From the NCBI GenBank assembly GCA_019747895.1, contig JAIEQF010000017.1, forward strand, positions 1 to 43,559: a DNA stretch of 43,559 bases, written 5' to 3'. This stretch comes from Chthoniobacterales bacterium. Lineage in GTDB: Bacteria > Verrucomicrobiota > Verrucomicrobiia > Chthoniobacterales > UBA6821. How positions within the stretch are numbered: the first letter of the stretch is position 1; each line of letters begins with the position of its first letter. Shown here piece by piece: positions 7,960-17,304 of this stretch. Made by a program: the position numbers and the translations under genes. The notes under the pieces were generated by a model. It was not told the origin of the DNA. It saw only the letters and a program-made list of their open reading frames with translations, and did not search any database.

Positions 7960-8754
7960 CTAGCGGGCTTGAAGCTTCCCTAATCCTCCATCCACACCCA
8001 ACACCTGACCGGTAATCCAAGATTGAAGAGGATCTAGAAACCAAGTGATTGCCGATGCTAACTCAGTAGGCTCTCCAATACGGCCAAGCGGATGCATTGC
8101 TGCTGATTTTTTTAGGACGGCTTCGTTCTCCGTGAATTTTTGAGTTAATCCAGTACGGACCAACCCTGGTGCTACACAATTAACACGGATATGATAAGGA
8201 GCATAGGTAGAAGCTGCGGCAAGAGCCATGCCTTCAATGCCAGCCTTAGCAGCAGCAATAGCTTCATGATTCATGAGGCCACGTTGCGCTGCTACTGAGG
8301 AACAAAAAACAATACTTCCTCCTTCGGGTTGCTTCATCATCGCCCGAACAGAAGGACGCAAAAGGTAAAATGCTGTTTTTAGATTTAAAGATAATGTCTC
8401 TTCAAATTCTTCATCGCTGATTAAATGGGCTGGTTTGAGAAGAATGGATCCAGCGCAATTTACCATTCCATCAAGACGACCAAACTCCTTGAGGATAGAA
8501 TCAAAAAAGGAAATAACAGCACTACTGTCGGAGGCATCTAGCGTAGCAATCTTAAGTCGTCCAGTTTCGCTCTTAAAAGGAGCAAGCGTCGATTCTAATT
8601 TATCCTCATGGCGAGCAGCAGCAATAACATCCCATCCCTTTGAAAGAAGTGATGCTACAACAGCAGAGCCAATACCACCTGACGCGCCAATAACCAAGGC
8701 TACTTGCCGATGGGGGTCATTGTTATTCGGCATTGGCGAAGGAAGTCTTTCCAT
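7960..8754 (-). CDS. Short-chain dehydrogenase/reductase family protein
   Basis: This is a 264-aa classical-size SDR. It has the cofactor motif GASGGIG at residues 23-29, NCAG (about 99-102) and the catalytic-serine region FCSSVAAQRG, and ends with WITGQVLGVDGG, typical of the family. The usual YxxxK is altered: the sequence reads HEAIAAAKAG, so the lysine is present but the tyrosine position is isoleucine. The NHEAIAAAK form looks like a recognisable SDR subfamily rather than random decay, but normal catalysis is uncertain. It starts five bases after the stop of the upstream exported thioredoxin-fold gene, so the two are probably cotranscribed. The substrate is unknown. Confidence 0.85.
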   Translation of the reverse strand: MERLPSPMPNNNDPHRQVALVIGASGGIGSAVVASLLSKGWDVIAAARHEDKLESTLAPFKSETGRLKIATLDASDSSAVISFFDSILKEFGRLDGMVNCAGSILLKPAHLISDEEFEETLSLNLKTAFYLLRPSVRAMMKQPEGGSIVFCSSVAAQRGLMNHEAIAAAKAGIEGMALAAASTYAPYHIRVNCVAPGLVRTGLTQKFTENEAVLKKSAAMHPLGRIGEPTELASAITWFLDPLQSWITGQVLGVDGGLGKLQAR

Positions 8755-8759
8755 AAAGC

Positions 8760-9296
8760 TTAGGATTTAGTGTTGAGGAGGTTTAAAATTACTTGAGCTT
8801 TATCTTTAGTGTAATCACCTGAGGCTTTTCCGAGAATAATTCCATTTTTATCAACAACTAATATCGCAATATGTTTTGCTGAAGGAAGGTTCAGTTCCTT
8901 TAAAAAAGAAGATCGATTCGTATAGATTGTCCAAACATGAGCTCGAAGTGTTTCTTCGGTAATGCCTCGTCTCATTCCGTGATCAATCCAGGGAGCAACT
9001 AGCTTCCAGGGATTTTGCAAAAGAGGAATTTCAAGCCAGGTTATTTTATTTTCAGGAGAGCGAAGATTCAAATGATCAATCCAAGAGTTTACAGAGTCTT
9101 GCTGTTGTCGCTCAAAGGCAACCAAGAGGAGGGTTTTCTTATCCTTTAAATCATGAGGCAAGACCCAGCTTTTACCATTGAGATCATGAGCATGAAGTAA
9201 AGGGATTTTTACTTCCTGAGATAACATGGAAAAAGCACTAAAACAAAAAAGTAAAAAAAGAGCACTTGTTGAGTAGAAAAGAGGATGAAATTTCAT
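8760..9296 (-). CDS. Exported thioredoxin-fold protein without CxxC (ATP10-like)
   Basis: This 178-aa protein has an N-terminal hydrophobic segment (residues 5-26, LFYSTSALFLLFCFSAFSML) that looks like a signal peptide or anchor. The rest has the layout of a thioredoxin fold: HDLNGKSWVLPHDLKDKKTLLLVAF near the front and a final HIAILVVDKNGIILGKASGDY hairpin followed by a helix. No CxxC pair is present. The pattern recalls ATP10/YtfJ-like exported proteins of unknown role; this is a weak resemblance and no function is assigned. It is followed closely by the SDR gene. Confidence 0.65.
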   Translation of the reverse strand: MKFHPLFYSTSALFLLFCFSAFSMLSQEVKIPLLHAHDLNGKSWVLPHDLKDKKTLLLVAFERQQQDSVNSWIDHLNLRSPENKITWLEIPLLQNPWKLVAPWIDHGMRRGITEETLRAHVWTIYTNRSSFLKELNLPSAKHIAILVVDKNGIILGKASGDYTKDKAQVILNLLNTKS

Positions 9297-9331
9297 TTTT
9301 AAAAGTTAGTCTATAGCTTATTCAAAGAAAT

Positions 9332-9497
9332 TATAGTCAAATTACTTAGAAATTACAGGGAAGAACGCAGGAATTTTTAGAAAAGGCCAGGCCGAAGACC
9401 GAGCGCTATCTAAACGATAACGTGACGGGATGAGAACGCAGCCTTTTCCTAAAAAGGACAAGTCAATTGCTTGTAAGCTCTAAGTAATTTGACTATA
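9332..9497. mobile_element. 166-bp MITE-like element with TA-ended inverted repeats, copy 1
   Basis: Both ends carry TATAGTCAAATTACTTAGA as a 19-bp exact terminal inverted repeat (9332-9350 and 9479-9497). The length is 166 bp, the same as the relative at 22119-22284. On the minus strand the interior carries the core TGCGTT...CACGTTATC...GATAGCG...CTCGGTCTTCGGCCT, bounded by arms TTTTTAGGAAAAGGC and GCCTTTTCTAAAAA that pair with one bulge. No reading frame of note is present. TA-bounded ends suggest insertion by a Tc1/IS630-type transposase acting in trans (inference). It lies between two divergent genes (the thioredoxin-fold gene and rdgB) and may carry or displace their promoters. Confidence 0.85.
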
Positions 9498-9519
9498 TAT
9501 CACTAAATTAACCAAACCA

Positions 9520-10119
9520 ATGAATGAACTAATGCCGCTTTTTCTCGCCACGCGCAATCGTCATAAGACTCATGAAATTCAAACCATGCTCGGTGAAGGC
9601 GTCGTCGTGCGTGATGCCACCGAGCTTCCAGAGCTTCCCGAAATTGAGGAGACGGGAATCACTTTTGAAGCCAATGCTCGCTTGAAGGCCGAAGGAATTT
9701 CGGAACATATTTCTGGTTTGGTTTTGGCCGATGATTCCGGCTTGGAAGTCGATGCGCTCGATGGTGAGCCTGGAATTTACTCAGCACGTTATGCTGGACC
9801 AGGCTGCACGGATTTGCAAAATACTGAACTTGTTTTAGAAAAAATGAAGGACCTCCCTTCAGAGCAACGTGCTGCGCGATTCCGTTGTGTGCTTGCTGTG
9901 GCTCGTGATGGCAAAACGATTGCCACGTTTGATGGCACGGTTGAAGGAAGGCTCACAACCGAGATCACGGGAGGTGGAGGATTTGGTTACGATCCGATTT
10001 TTATTCCTGAAGGCTACGAAAAAAGTTTTGGAGAACTTCCGAGCGAACTCAAAAATTCGATGAGCCATCGGGGGCGCGCACTCGAGCAGTTTCGCGCTTG
10101 GTGGGAGATGAAAAAATAA
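9520..10119 (+). CDS. rdgB: dITP/XTP pyrophosphatase (RdgB/HAM1 family)
   Basis: It removes non-canonical purine nucleotides (dITP, XTP, ITP) from the pool by hydrolysis to the monophosphate and pyrophosphate. The 199-aa length fits the family. Signatures are FLATRNRHKTHEI at residues 8-20 (the substrate loop), LADDSGLEVDALDGEPG with the catalytic acidic residues, SARYAG, GGGGFGYDPIF and the final MSHRGRAL. It has its own rightward direction between two leftward blocks. A second in-frame ATG five codons in (MPLFLATRN) is an equally possible start. Confidence 0.95.
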   Translation: MNELMPLFLATRNRHKTHEIQTMLGEGVVVRDATELPELPEIEETGITFEANARLKAEGISEHISGLVLADDSGLEVDALDGEPGIYSARYAGPGCTDLQNTELVLEKMKDLPSEQRAARFRCVLAVARDGKTIATFDGTVEGRLTTEITGGGGFGYDPIFIPEGYEKSFGELPSELKNSMSHRGRALEQFRAWWEMKK

Positions 10120-10122
10120 TTC

Positions 10123-10176
10123 ACCACAAAGAGCACAAAGAGCACAAAGAGCACAAAGAGCACAAAGAACGCAAAG
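10123..10176. repeat. Direct period-9 array CACAAAGAG
   Basis: Five or six tandem copies of the 9-mer CACAAAGAG/CACAAAGAA/CGCAAAGAA immediately follow rdgB, introduced by TTCACCACAAAG. Unlike most members of the family, no clear mirrored arm is seen before prfB. Confidence 0.85.
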
Positions 10177-10236
10177 AAAGAAATAAAAAAATTGATTGTC
10201 AGTTAGCGCTCCTGCTCGTGTTTCAAGACAGGCTTA

Positions 10237-11338
10237 TTAATTTCTCAACTTCGCTTCAATAAACGTATCAATATCCCCATCCATCACGCCTTGGACATCG
10301 CTTGTCTGAACATCAGTGCGGTGGTCTTTGACCATTTGATAAGGTTGAAAAACGTAAGAACGTATTTGACTTCCCCAGGCAATTTCTCCTTTTTCACCAT
10401 ATTGGCGATCAAGCTCAGCCCGTTTTTTGTCAGCTTCAATCTGATAAATTTTTGCTTTCAACATTTTGAGAGCTAGATTGCGATTCTTGAGTTGGCTCCG
10501 TTCCGCTTGGCAAGCCACAACGACGCCTGTTGGAACGTGAGTCATGCGAACAGCTGTTTCGACTTTGTTGACGTTTTGTCCTCCTTTGCCTCCCGCGCGA
10601 TAGGTATCAACATTGATATCTTTTTCATCAATTTCAATGGGTGCATCCTCAATGTCAGGAACAACATCAATGCTAGCAAATGATGTATGGCGTCGTTTTG
10701 CTGAATCAAAAGGAGAGATGCGCACGAGGCGATGAACTCCTCGTTCGGTTTGAAGATAGCCAAAGGCATACTCACCTTTGACAAGGAGTGTGATTGATTT
10801 GATGCCGGCCTCTTCTCCTTCTTGAACATCAATGATGCTCGAAGCATAGCCAGAGCGCTCCATCCAGCGTTGATACATACGCAAAAGCATCTCGGCCCAA
10901 TCGCATGATTCAGTGCCGCCCGCTCCAGCATGAATCGTTAAAAAGGCATCGGACTTATCAAATTCTCCGCTGAGCAATTGGCGAATTTCAAATTTTTCTA
11001 GATCCGAAGTCAGCGCTGTAAACTCGGCAGTCACTTCTTGAAATGCCACTGTTTGTTGTTCTGGTGATGTTTCTTCTTCCACCATCGATTGCAAAATAGA
11101 AAGATCACCAAGACGCTGTTCCAATGAGGATAGCGGGCCTAAGATGGCTTTCAATTGAGAAACGCGTTCGACATCTTTTTGAGCGCTTTCACGATGATCC
11201 CAAAAAGTTGGTTCCGTCATCCGTGCTTCAATCCCAGCGAGTTCTGTTGTTAGTGCGGGAGCGTCAAAGAAACCTCCGCAGGGCGCCAAGGCGCTCCGTT
11301 AATGCGGAGGTGTCGATTATTGTTAGATCGGTAGACAT
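10237..11338 (-). CDS. prfB: Peptide chain release factor 2, with programmed +1 frameshift
   Basis: RF2 ends translation at UGA and UAA codons. The gene starts at the ATG at 11338 ([10 protein letters not shown]). Codons 1-24 are followed by an in-frame TGA at 11266-11264; a +1 slip on CTT TGA C continues as DAPALTTEL and gives a 366-aa protein, close to the 365 aa of E. coli RF2. The codon-recognition tripeptide SPF is at about residues 208-210 and the catalytic GGQ at about 252-254 ([12 protein letters not shown]). The slip site CGG AGG TTT CTT TGA C is the classical RF2 arrangement, with a Shine-Dalgarno-like CGGAGG just upstream. Regulation is therefore by RF2 level: low RF2 slows UGA reading and favours the shift. 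Annotating only the main frame would miss the first 24 codons. Confidence 0.97.
11263..11280 (-). promoter_or_regulatory. prfB autoregulatory +1 frameshift site
   Basis: On the minus strand the order is TGCGGAGGTTTCTTTGAC: an SD-like CGGAGG, a TTT spacer codon, the slippery CTT, the TGA stop (codon 25) and a following C. This matches the known RF2 recoding signal in E. coli (AGG GGG TAT CTT TGA C). It is notable because hardly any start codon in the window has an SD sequence, while this internal one is strong. Confidence 0.95.
11272..11311 (-). other. Inverted repeat sequestering the frameshift SD of prfB
   Basis: In the mRNA, ACCTCCGCA (11311-11303) is the exact reverse complement of TGCGGAGGT (11280-11272), which contains the SD-like element of the frameshift site. 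Between them GCGCC TT GGCGC can form an inner stem. The upstream arm imitates the anti-SD tail of 16S rRNA, so folding would compete with the ribosome for the stimulatory SD. The coding constraint of codons 10-22 could produce part of this by chance. Confidence 0.6.
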
Positions 11339-11382
11339 AGAAAAGTTAATTTATAGAGATGCTGGAACGAGAGAGAAGAGAT

Positions 11383-11573
11383 TCACAGGGATGGAAGCGA
11401 TGGAAGGAATAAAGACAAAAAGAATAACCACTAAAATCGTTAAATGTCGCTAAAAAACTTGTTTCCGCGAAAGCGGAAATACATTGCTACCATTTTTTTT
11501 GTGTTATTTCGCGTGTTTCGCGGTTTTAAAATTTCCTCACATCCCTTCCATCGCTTTCATCCCTGTGAATTAT
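11383..11573. repeat. Mirrored GATGGAAGC array with GNRA hairpin upstream of prfB
   Basis: Positions 11383-11410 (TTCACAGGGATGGAAGCGATGG...) and 11539-11573 are approximate reverse complements, each with period-9 GATGGAAGC units, flanking about 130 nt. Inside lies a perfect 7-bp hairpin TTTCCGC GAAA GCGGAAA (11462-11479) with a GAAA tetraloop. The spacer lies between the FtsB-like gene (3' end at 11570, overlapped by the right arm) and prfB. No gene is visible in it. Confidence 0.75.
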
Positions 11574-11914
11574 TTTCTTGCAGCATTTCGCGATGGGCCT
11601 AAACGAAAGATCGTTTCATTAGGCTTCATCAAGTCAAGGCGATCGCGTGCGATGAGTTCCAAATAATCTTTATCATGTTGCAATAAGTAGAGCTCTTGCT
11701 CGCGATGAGACCCTTGATTTTTGAGGGCATCTAATTCTTCATGCTCTTTTTGTAGTGTTTGACGCATGTGCGAAAGTTTTTTCCATTCTGGATAGAATGT
11801 CATGAGCGCTAGAGCCAAGGTTCCACAAACGATGAGTAAGATCAAAAACCGATTCAGCAACGGAAGTAAGACCGTATCTCGACGAGCTGATCTACGTGGA
11901 GCGTGGCTAGGCAT
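11570..11914 (-). CDS. FtsB/DivIC-like septum formation initiator
   Basis: This is a 114-aa bitopic membrane protein of the FtsB/DivIC type, which links FtsL and FtsQ in the divisome. After a basic N terminus (MPSHAPRRSARRD) there is one transmembrane helix (about residues 19-39, LNRFLILLIVCGTLALALMTF), a coiled coil (about 45-80) and the conserved C-terminal YLELIARDRLDLMKPNETIFRL. The last motif matches the family ending in which a (D/E)-x-x-A-R-x-x-L-x-x-x-x-P-x-E pattern recurs. The frame extends 11 codons upstream into a TAACGAGT repeat, so I prefer the ATG at 11914. It follows enolase in the leftward direction, the common eno-ftsB pairing. Confidence 0.85.
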   Translation of the reverse strand: MPSHAPRRSARRDTVLLPLLNRFLILLIVCGTLALALMTFYPEWKKLSHMRQTLQKEHEELDALKNQGSHREQELYLLQHDKDYLELIARDRLDLMKPNETIFRLGPSRNAARK

Positions 11915-12058
11915 GAGCGAGTAAAAGAGTAACGAGTTCTGAGGCAATATCTTAAGAGAGTAATTTTTCTTTAGAAGATATCCTGTTAAAATATAAATTT
12001 TGGAAAACTGATTTTACTTTCGATCTAAAAATACTCGTTACCCGTTACTCGCCACTCG

Positions 12059-13493
<1,435 letters not shown>

Positions 13494-13496
13494 ATT

Positions 13497-15347
13497 TTAC
13501 GAAATGAAATCAGTGAAGGCTTCAATTTTTTCAATCGTCATGTCGCGCTCTCCTTGCTCGCTAGGAAGCGAGAGTTTTTCTCCACAACGATGACCTAACA
13601 ATGCTTGGCCCATGGCAGCTTGGTAAGAGATCCAACCCTTTTCAGGAGTGCTGTCCCAGGCTCCTAAGATGGAGTAAGTTTCTTGTTTTCCTTGAGGAGC
13701 TTGGAGTGTCACAACGGTTCCAATGGAAACAACGGAGGTATCGGGATTTTCAAAGTTTGTTCCTCTTGCTTGATTAAGCATTTGTTCTAATTCTGCTTTT
13801 TGACGGAGTAGAACACCTTGTTGTTCTTTTGCTGCTTTGAATTCGAAGTTCTCGCGCAGATCACCATAGGAACGAGCAGTAGAAATATCTTTCGTGTTTT
13901 GAGGGATCAGTTTGGTGACGAGGTTTTCGTATTCATTCTTGCGACGTTCTAAACTTGTCCAAGAAACAATTAAGGTCTCTTCACGAGCTGTAGAGCTTTC
14001 TTTCGAAGCATCGTTCATGACAACCGTCTCCAGTTCAGGGTGAAGTTTCAGAATGCGTGCTAGGAGCGATCGGCGATCAAGGTCACCCAAGGCAGGAGAG
14101 GCGGTGATCTTGCGAACAGCCTGACGAGCTGTTTCAAGATCGCTATTGTGGAACAGATCAGCAATGAGTTGACGATCTTTAAACAACAATTCATGCAAGC
14201 GAGCGCCTCGCTTAGCCTCGCTGTGAATGTCACGTTCCAAGGCAGAGAGGATGGCTGCAAAAAGTTCTGGGTTGATTAATTCAGGGAAGGCTTGATCTCT
14301 TTGTTCACAAATCCATTTTAAAAAATCAGAACTGATGGAACGTTCACTAATAGCGCGGATGGTGAAGGTCAAAAAGGCTTCGCGAGCTTGTTGACTTTCA
14401 AAAAGGTAAAAAATTTCTCCCACCAGACGTGATTCAGCATGACGAAGGAGGTGCTGAGCCTGTATCTGCCAACGCTCTTGGAAGGCTTCAGGAAAGGCAG
14501 CTAAGACGCGGCGATATTTGGCCACAGGAAGTTCTTTGAAAATTTCTGTTAACTTCCCTGAAGCTTCTTTTAACAAAGTTACGATCGACAAGGCGGAATT
14601 TTTTTCCGTTGAAGAAGGATGATGTTTGAGAACTTCATCGCGAGCCAAGAGCAGTTCGAGCGCTTTAGGTGCATGCATGCGACCGCTTCGCTTAGCAGCT
14701 TCTTCAATCTCATGGGCAAGTTGGTGCAATAGGTCAGTTTCTTGTTTAAAATTAGAGACCAGTTTAAGGAGAGCATCAAGGCTCGCTACTTGTTCTTTAG
14801 GATGACGTGCCGTGCGGAATTGCTCTAAAAGGCGCTCGTGCGTTGGAACGTTCAATTCTTGTAATTCAAAAGGCGATGTCTTTTTAGCAGGAATAATAAA
14901 ATGACCATCTGCTTTAAGTTTCTTTTTAGTACCATCAAACCATTTTTTAAAATCGGCTGCTGAAAAAACATCAGGCACAAAATCAGCGGTAATTTCATCA
15001 GAGGTTGCTTTTCCTTCATGGCTTTGAAGGAGCGATCGCATGAGAGCAACAGGATTTTCTTGGGCTTCTTGACGTAGCGCTGCTGGATCAGCAGCAATGC
15101 GGGCTAAGATGTGATCCGCTGGAATGTGTTCCAACGTTTCTGCCGCATACTGAAGCTGCATGGGGTGATTTTTTTTTGTTTTAAAATGGATCAAGACTTG
15201 ATCTGTCAAAGGTCGCCATTCAGCGATCTGCCCGAATCCCCAACTGCGGTGTTTGCAATAGGTGCCAGGGGTGAGGAGGGAAAGTTTTTCAGCAGCCTCT
15301 TGAGTGATTTTGCCAGCTTCGATGCATTGGTTCAGTTCGTCGGTCAT
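13497..15347 (-). CDS. GreA/GreB-family transcript cleavage factor with a long N-terminal domain
   Basis: The last 150 residues (about 465-616) are a GreA module: a coiled-coil finger with the acidic tip GDLRENFEF (D496, E499 fit the catalytic pair that coordinates Mg in the RNA polymerase secondary channel), AAKEQQ, then a C-terminal FKBP-like domain (GTVVTLQAP ... SYQAAMGQALLGHRCGEKL). Typical GreA is about 160 aa; here a 460-aa mostly helical N-terminal part precedes it. Chlamydial GreA is also unusually long (over 700 aa), so this is an expected PVC trait. It probably rescues backtracked RNA polymerase; the N-terminal part has no known role visible to me. The gene is followed by enolase in the leftward direction. 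Confidence 0.88.
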   Translation of the reverse strand: MTDELNQCIEAGKITQEAAEKLSLLTPGTYCKHRSWGFGQIAEWRPLTDQVLIHFKTKKNHPMQLQYAAETLEHIPADHILARIAADPAALRQEAQENPVALMRSLLQSHEGKATSDEITADFVPDVFSAADFKKWFDGTKKKLKADGHFIIPAKKTSPFELQELNVPTHERLLEQFRTARHPKEQVASLDALLKLVSNFKQETDLLHQLAHEIEEAAKRSGRMHAPKALELLLARDEVLKHHPSSTEKNSALSIVTLLKEASGKLTEIFKELPVAKYRRVLAAFPEAFQERWQIQAQHLLRHAESRLVGEIFYLFESQQAREAFLTFTIRAISERSISSDFLKWICEQRDQAFPELINPELFAAILSALERDIHSEAKRGARLHELLFKDRQLIADLFHNSDLETARQAVRKITASPALGDLDRRSLLARILKLHPELETVVMNDASKESSTAREETLIVSWTSLERRKNEYENLVTKLIPQNTKDISTARSYGDLRENFEFKAAKEQQGVLLRQKAELEQMLNQARGTNFENPDTSVVSIGTVVTLQAPQGKQETYSILGAWDSTPEKGWISYQAAMGQALLGHRCGEKLSLPSEQGERDMTIEKIEAFTDFIS

Positions 15348-15396
15348 AAGGTGAAGAGTAACGGGTAATGGGTGACGAGTAAAGAGTAACGAGATA

Positions 15397-16353
15397 CTAA
15401 TAGTGTTCTATTAATTTCAACGCCTGTTCCATGGCGAGAAAACCGAAGTGACCTTGCTTGACTTCGTGGTAGGACGATCCGCGCCATGTTTCGCACAATT
15501 GTCGCAAGTAGCGAGGTGGAGAAACGGAATCGTAAGTGGCTCCGATGATGGCGATCTTTTTTGGATCACAGAGCGGCTCTGCCGCTAGCGGTGCGGTGAG
15601 ATGAGCGTGATGATCAAGATGTGCTGCGGTGATACCGCGTCGGCGAAGGAGTTGTCCAATGACTAAAGCAATGGGGCTTTCAAAAGTTGTGTAACCAATA
15701 TCAACGATAGGTTGTAAGAGGATGGCTGCTTCGACTGGTTCAACCGAAAGGAGCAACGCCGCAACCCAAGCTCCGTAGCTTGTCCCTAGGATCATCATTT
15801 TTTCTGAGCCTTGAGCACGAGTCCAATGAATGAGTTGACGAATTTCTCGAACAGATTGACGCAATGTTTCTCCATTACGAACAAGATCAGCTGTGATGGT
15901 GAGCGCTCCTGAGGCATAGCCAGCGGGCGTGCGAGCGTAGTGAAAAGGGAGGTAGGGAAATAAAACATTCCAACCTTGTGCATTCAGACGGGCTGCAATC
16001 TTACGATAGCCTTGGTTGCCTGCTGACATGAGAGCGTGCAGGATGATGAGGGTTTTTTGAGGAGAAGATTTTTTTATTGCAGGAAAGAAAAGAGCTTGAG
16101 CGCGATGATTCTCAGCATGAGCTGACAGAGAAGGGCTCTTCCACTCGATGGTCTCTTGCGAAAATGACATTTCTTCCATCGGGCCCACATCAAAAAATTG
16201 AGTGCGATCAAGGGCGCTCGATTCTTCAAGATAGGCTTCAAGAAGCGCTTGAGTTGTGGCTTCCTTGCGCAGTTTCCATTGAATCCAATTCATCATGACA
16301 CACATGATGGCGTCCATGGATTTGTATTTTAGTGATGGAAACATAAGAAACAA
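15397..16353 (-). CDS. Alpha/beta-hydrolase fold protein
   Basis: This 318-aa protein has a serine-hydrolase layout: the oxyanion/first strand region LIILHALMSAGNQGY (about 102-116), the nucleophile elbow GTSYG with Ser192, a later aspartate in GATYDSVSP (D275) and the histidine in QGHFG (H302). The first 80 residues are unrelated to the fold and include an odd early segment MCVMMNWIQWKLRK. The true start could be the ATG at about residue 13. The substrate is unknown. It precedes the GreA-like gene in the leftward direction, separated by a TAACGAG repeat block, so cotranscription is possible. Confidence 0.75.
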   Translation of the reverse strand: MFLMFPSLKYKSMDAIMCVMMNWIQWKLRKEATTQALLEAYLEESSALDRTQFFDVGPMEEMSFSQETIEWKSPSLSAHAENHRAQALFFPAIKKSSPQKTLIILHALMSAGNQGYRKIAARLNAQGWNVLFPYLPFHYARTPAGYASGALTITADLVRNGETLRQSVREIRQLIHWTRAQGSEKMMILGTSYGAWVAALLLSVEPVEAAILLQPIVDIGYTTFESPIALVIGQLLRRRGITAAHLDHHAHLTAPLAAEPLCDPKKIAIIGATYDSVSPPRYLRQLCETWRGSSYHEVKQGHFGFLAMEQALKLIEHY

Positions 16354-16356
16354 TTA

Positions 16357-16586
16357 GAGGGTGTGATCAATTAAGCGTGCCTTTGTTTTAACACAGAAAA
16401 TAGAATATTGAATTTTTAGAGTGAGCGTCGTTACACCCTCGATGTCATTCCCGCGTCCGTGGAAATGACAGAAGTGGAGCTATAGTAAAATTAGTAGCGT
16501 TGTTCTTTTATTGATGATTTTTTATAGCTTTTTATTGATGATAGGTCCCAGTACTAGACGTCATTCCAATGTCCGCTAGAATGACG
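16357..16586. repeat. Cluster of small hairpins between plsC and the hydrolase gene
   Basis: This 250-bp spacer (16354-16602) holds three separate inverted repeats. GAGGGTGT/ACACCCTC lies at 16357-16364 and 16433-16440. TGTCATTCC...GGAAATGACA lies at 16443-16470, and CGTCATTC...GAATGACG at 16559-16586. The last two belong to the widespread TCATTCC-type short palindromes of bacterial spacers. A direct TTATTGATGAT repeat is also present (about 16509 and 16531). No gene is visible. Confidence 0.75.
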
Positions 16587-16602
16587 ATAGTTTGTTGTTT
16601 AA

Positions 16603-17298
16603 TTATTTTTCTCTACTTCTCTCCTTTGCAGTTTTAGGAAGATCGTCGTGGCTCAATTGAAAGCGTTCACGAAGTTCTTGTTGCAGTGCAGGAAAAATGT
16701 CTGCTAATTTTTTTTGAAAGCAATGGAGTACTTCCTCGCGATTGGTTGCATCCAGCGTCGGAGGAATAATCGCTTTTCCAACAATGATCCAGAGAGGAGT
16801 GCGGCGGAACCAAGTATGTTTGACATAAAGCCGATCGGTGCCCAGCACAACGCAGGGAATCACGGGTGCTTGATTAAGAAAACTAAAACTTGCTAGACCT
16901 GGCTTCATCGGCGCTTGCTCTAGGATGGAAGCCGCTCCAGAGCGAATGCCTCCTTCAGGAAAAATGCCAAGTGCTCGTCCTGAAGCAAGAGAGAGCCTCA
17001 TTTTTTTTAAAGCATGACGATTGCTGGCTGCTTTTTTCCCAAAGCGATCGATGGGAATGACGCGGAGCCACGAAAAAAAGCGAGCGCTCCAAGGATGCTT
17101 AAAGAGCTCATTCATGCCGAGCCAATCGAGAGCGCGTGGAAAAAAAGCGCTGAGCAGCGGCGGATCAAAATGACTGATATGATTGCTGGCCATGATGAAG
17201 GAACCTTTCTTGGGCGGCGCTTCAAGAATGACCACATGAACGCGACAAAAAAGTCGAAAAATTCCTCGGGCTACAAGACTACAGCAAGTGTAGCACAT
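16603..17298 (-). CDS. 1-acyl-sn-glycerol-3-phosphate acyltransferase (PlsC family)
   Basis: It transfers an acyl chain to lysophosphatidic acid, giving phosphatidic acid at the inner membrane. The 231-aa protein shows the catalytic NHxxxxD motif NHISHFD at residues 39-45 and the glycerol-phosphate-binding FPEGGIRS at 113-120, plus a hydrophobic N terminus (ARGIFRLFCRVHVVIL). Its start lies six bases after the alanine dehydrogenase stop, so the two are almost certainly one operon. The specific acceptor is inferred from the family. Confidence 0.88.
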   Translation of the reverse strand: MCYTCCSLVARGIFRLFCRVHVVILEAPPKKGSFIMASNHISHFDPPLLSAFFPRALDWLGMNELFKHPWSARFFSWLRVIPIDRFGKKAASNRHALKKMRLSLASGRALGIFPEGGIRSGAASILEQAPMKPGLASFSFLNQAPVIPCVVLGTDRLYVKHTWFRRTPLWIIVGKAIIPPTLDATNREEVLHCFQKKLADIFPALQQELRERFQLSHDDLPKTAKERSREK

Positions 17299-17304
17299 TT
17301 TATG

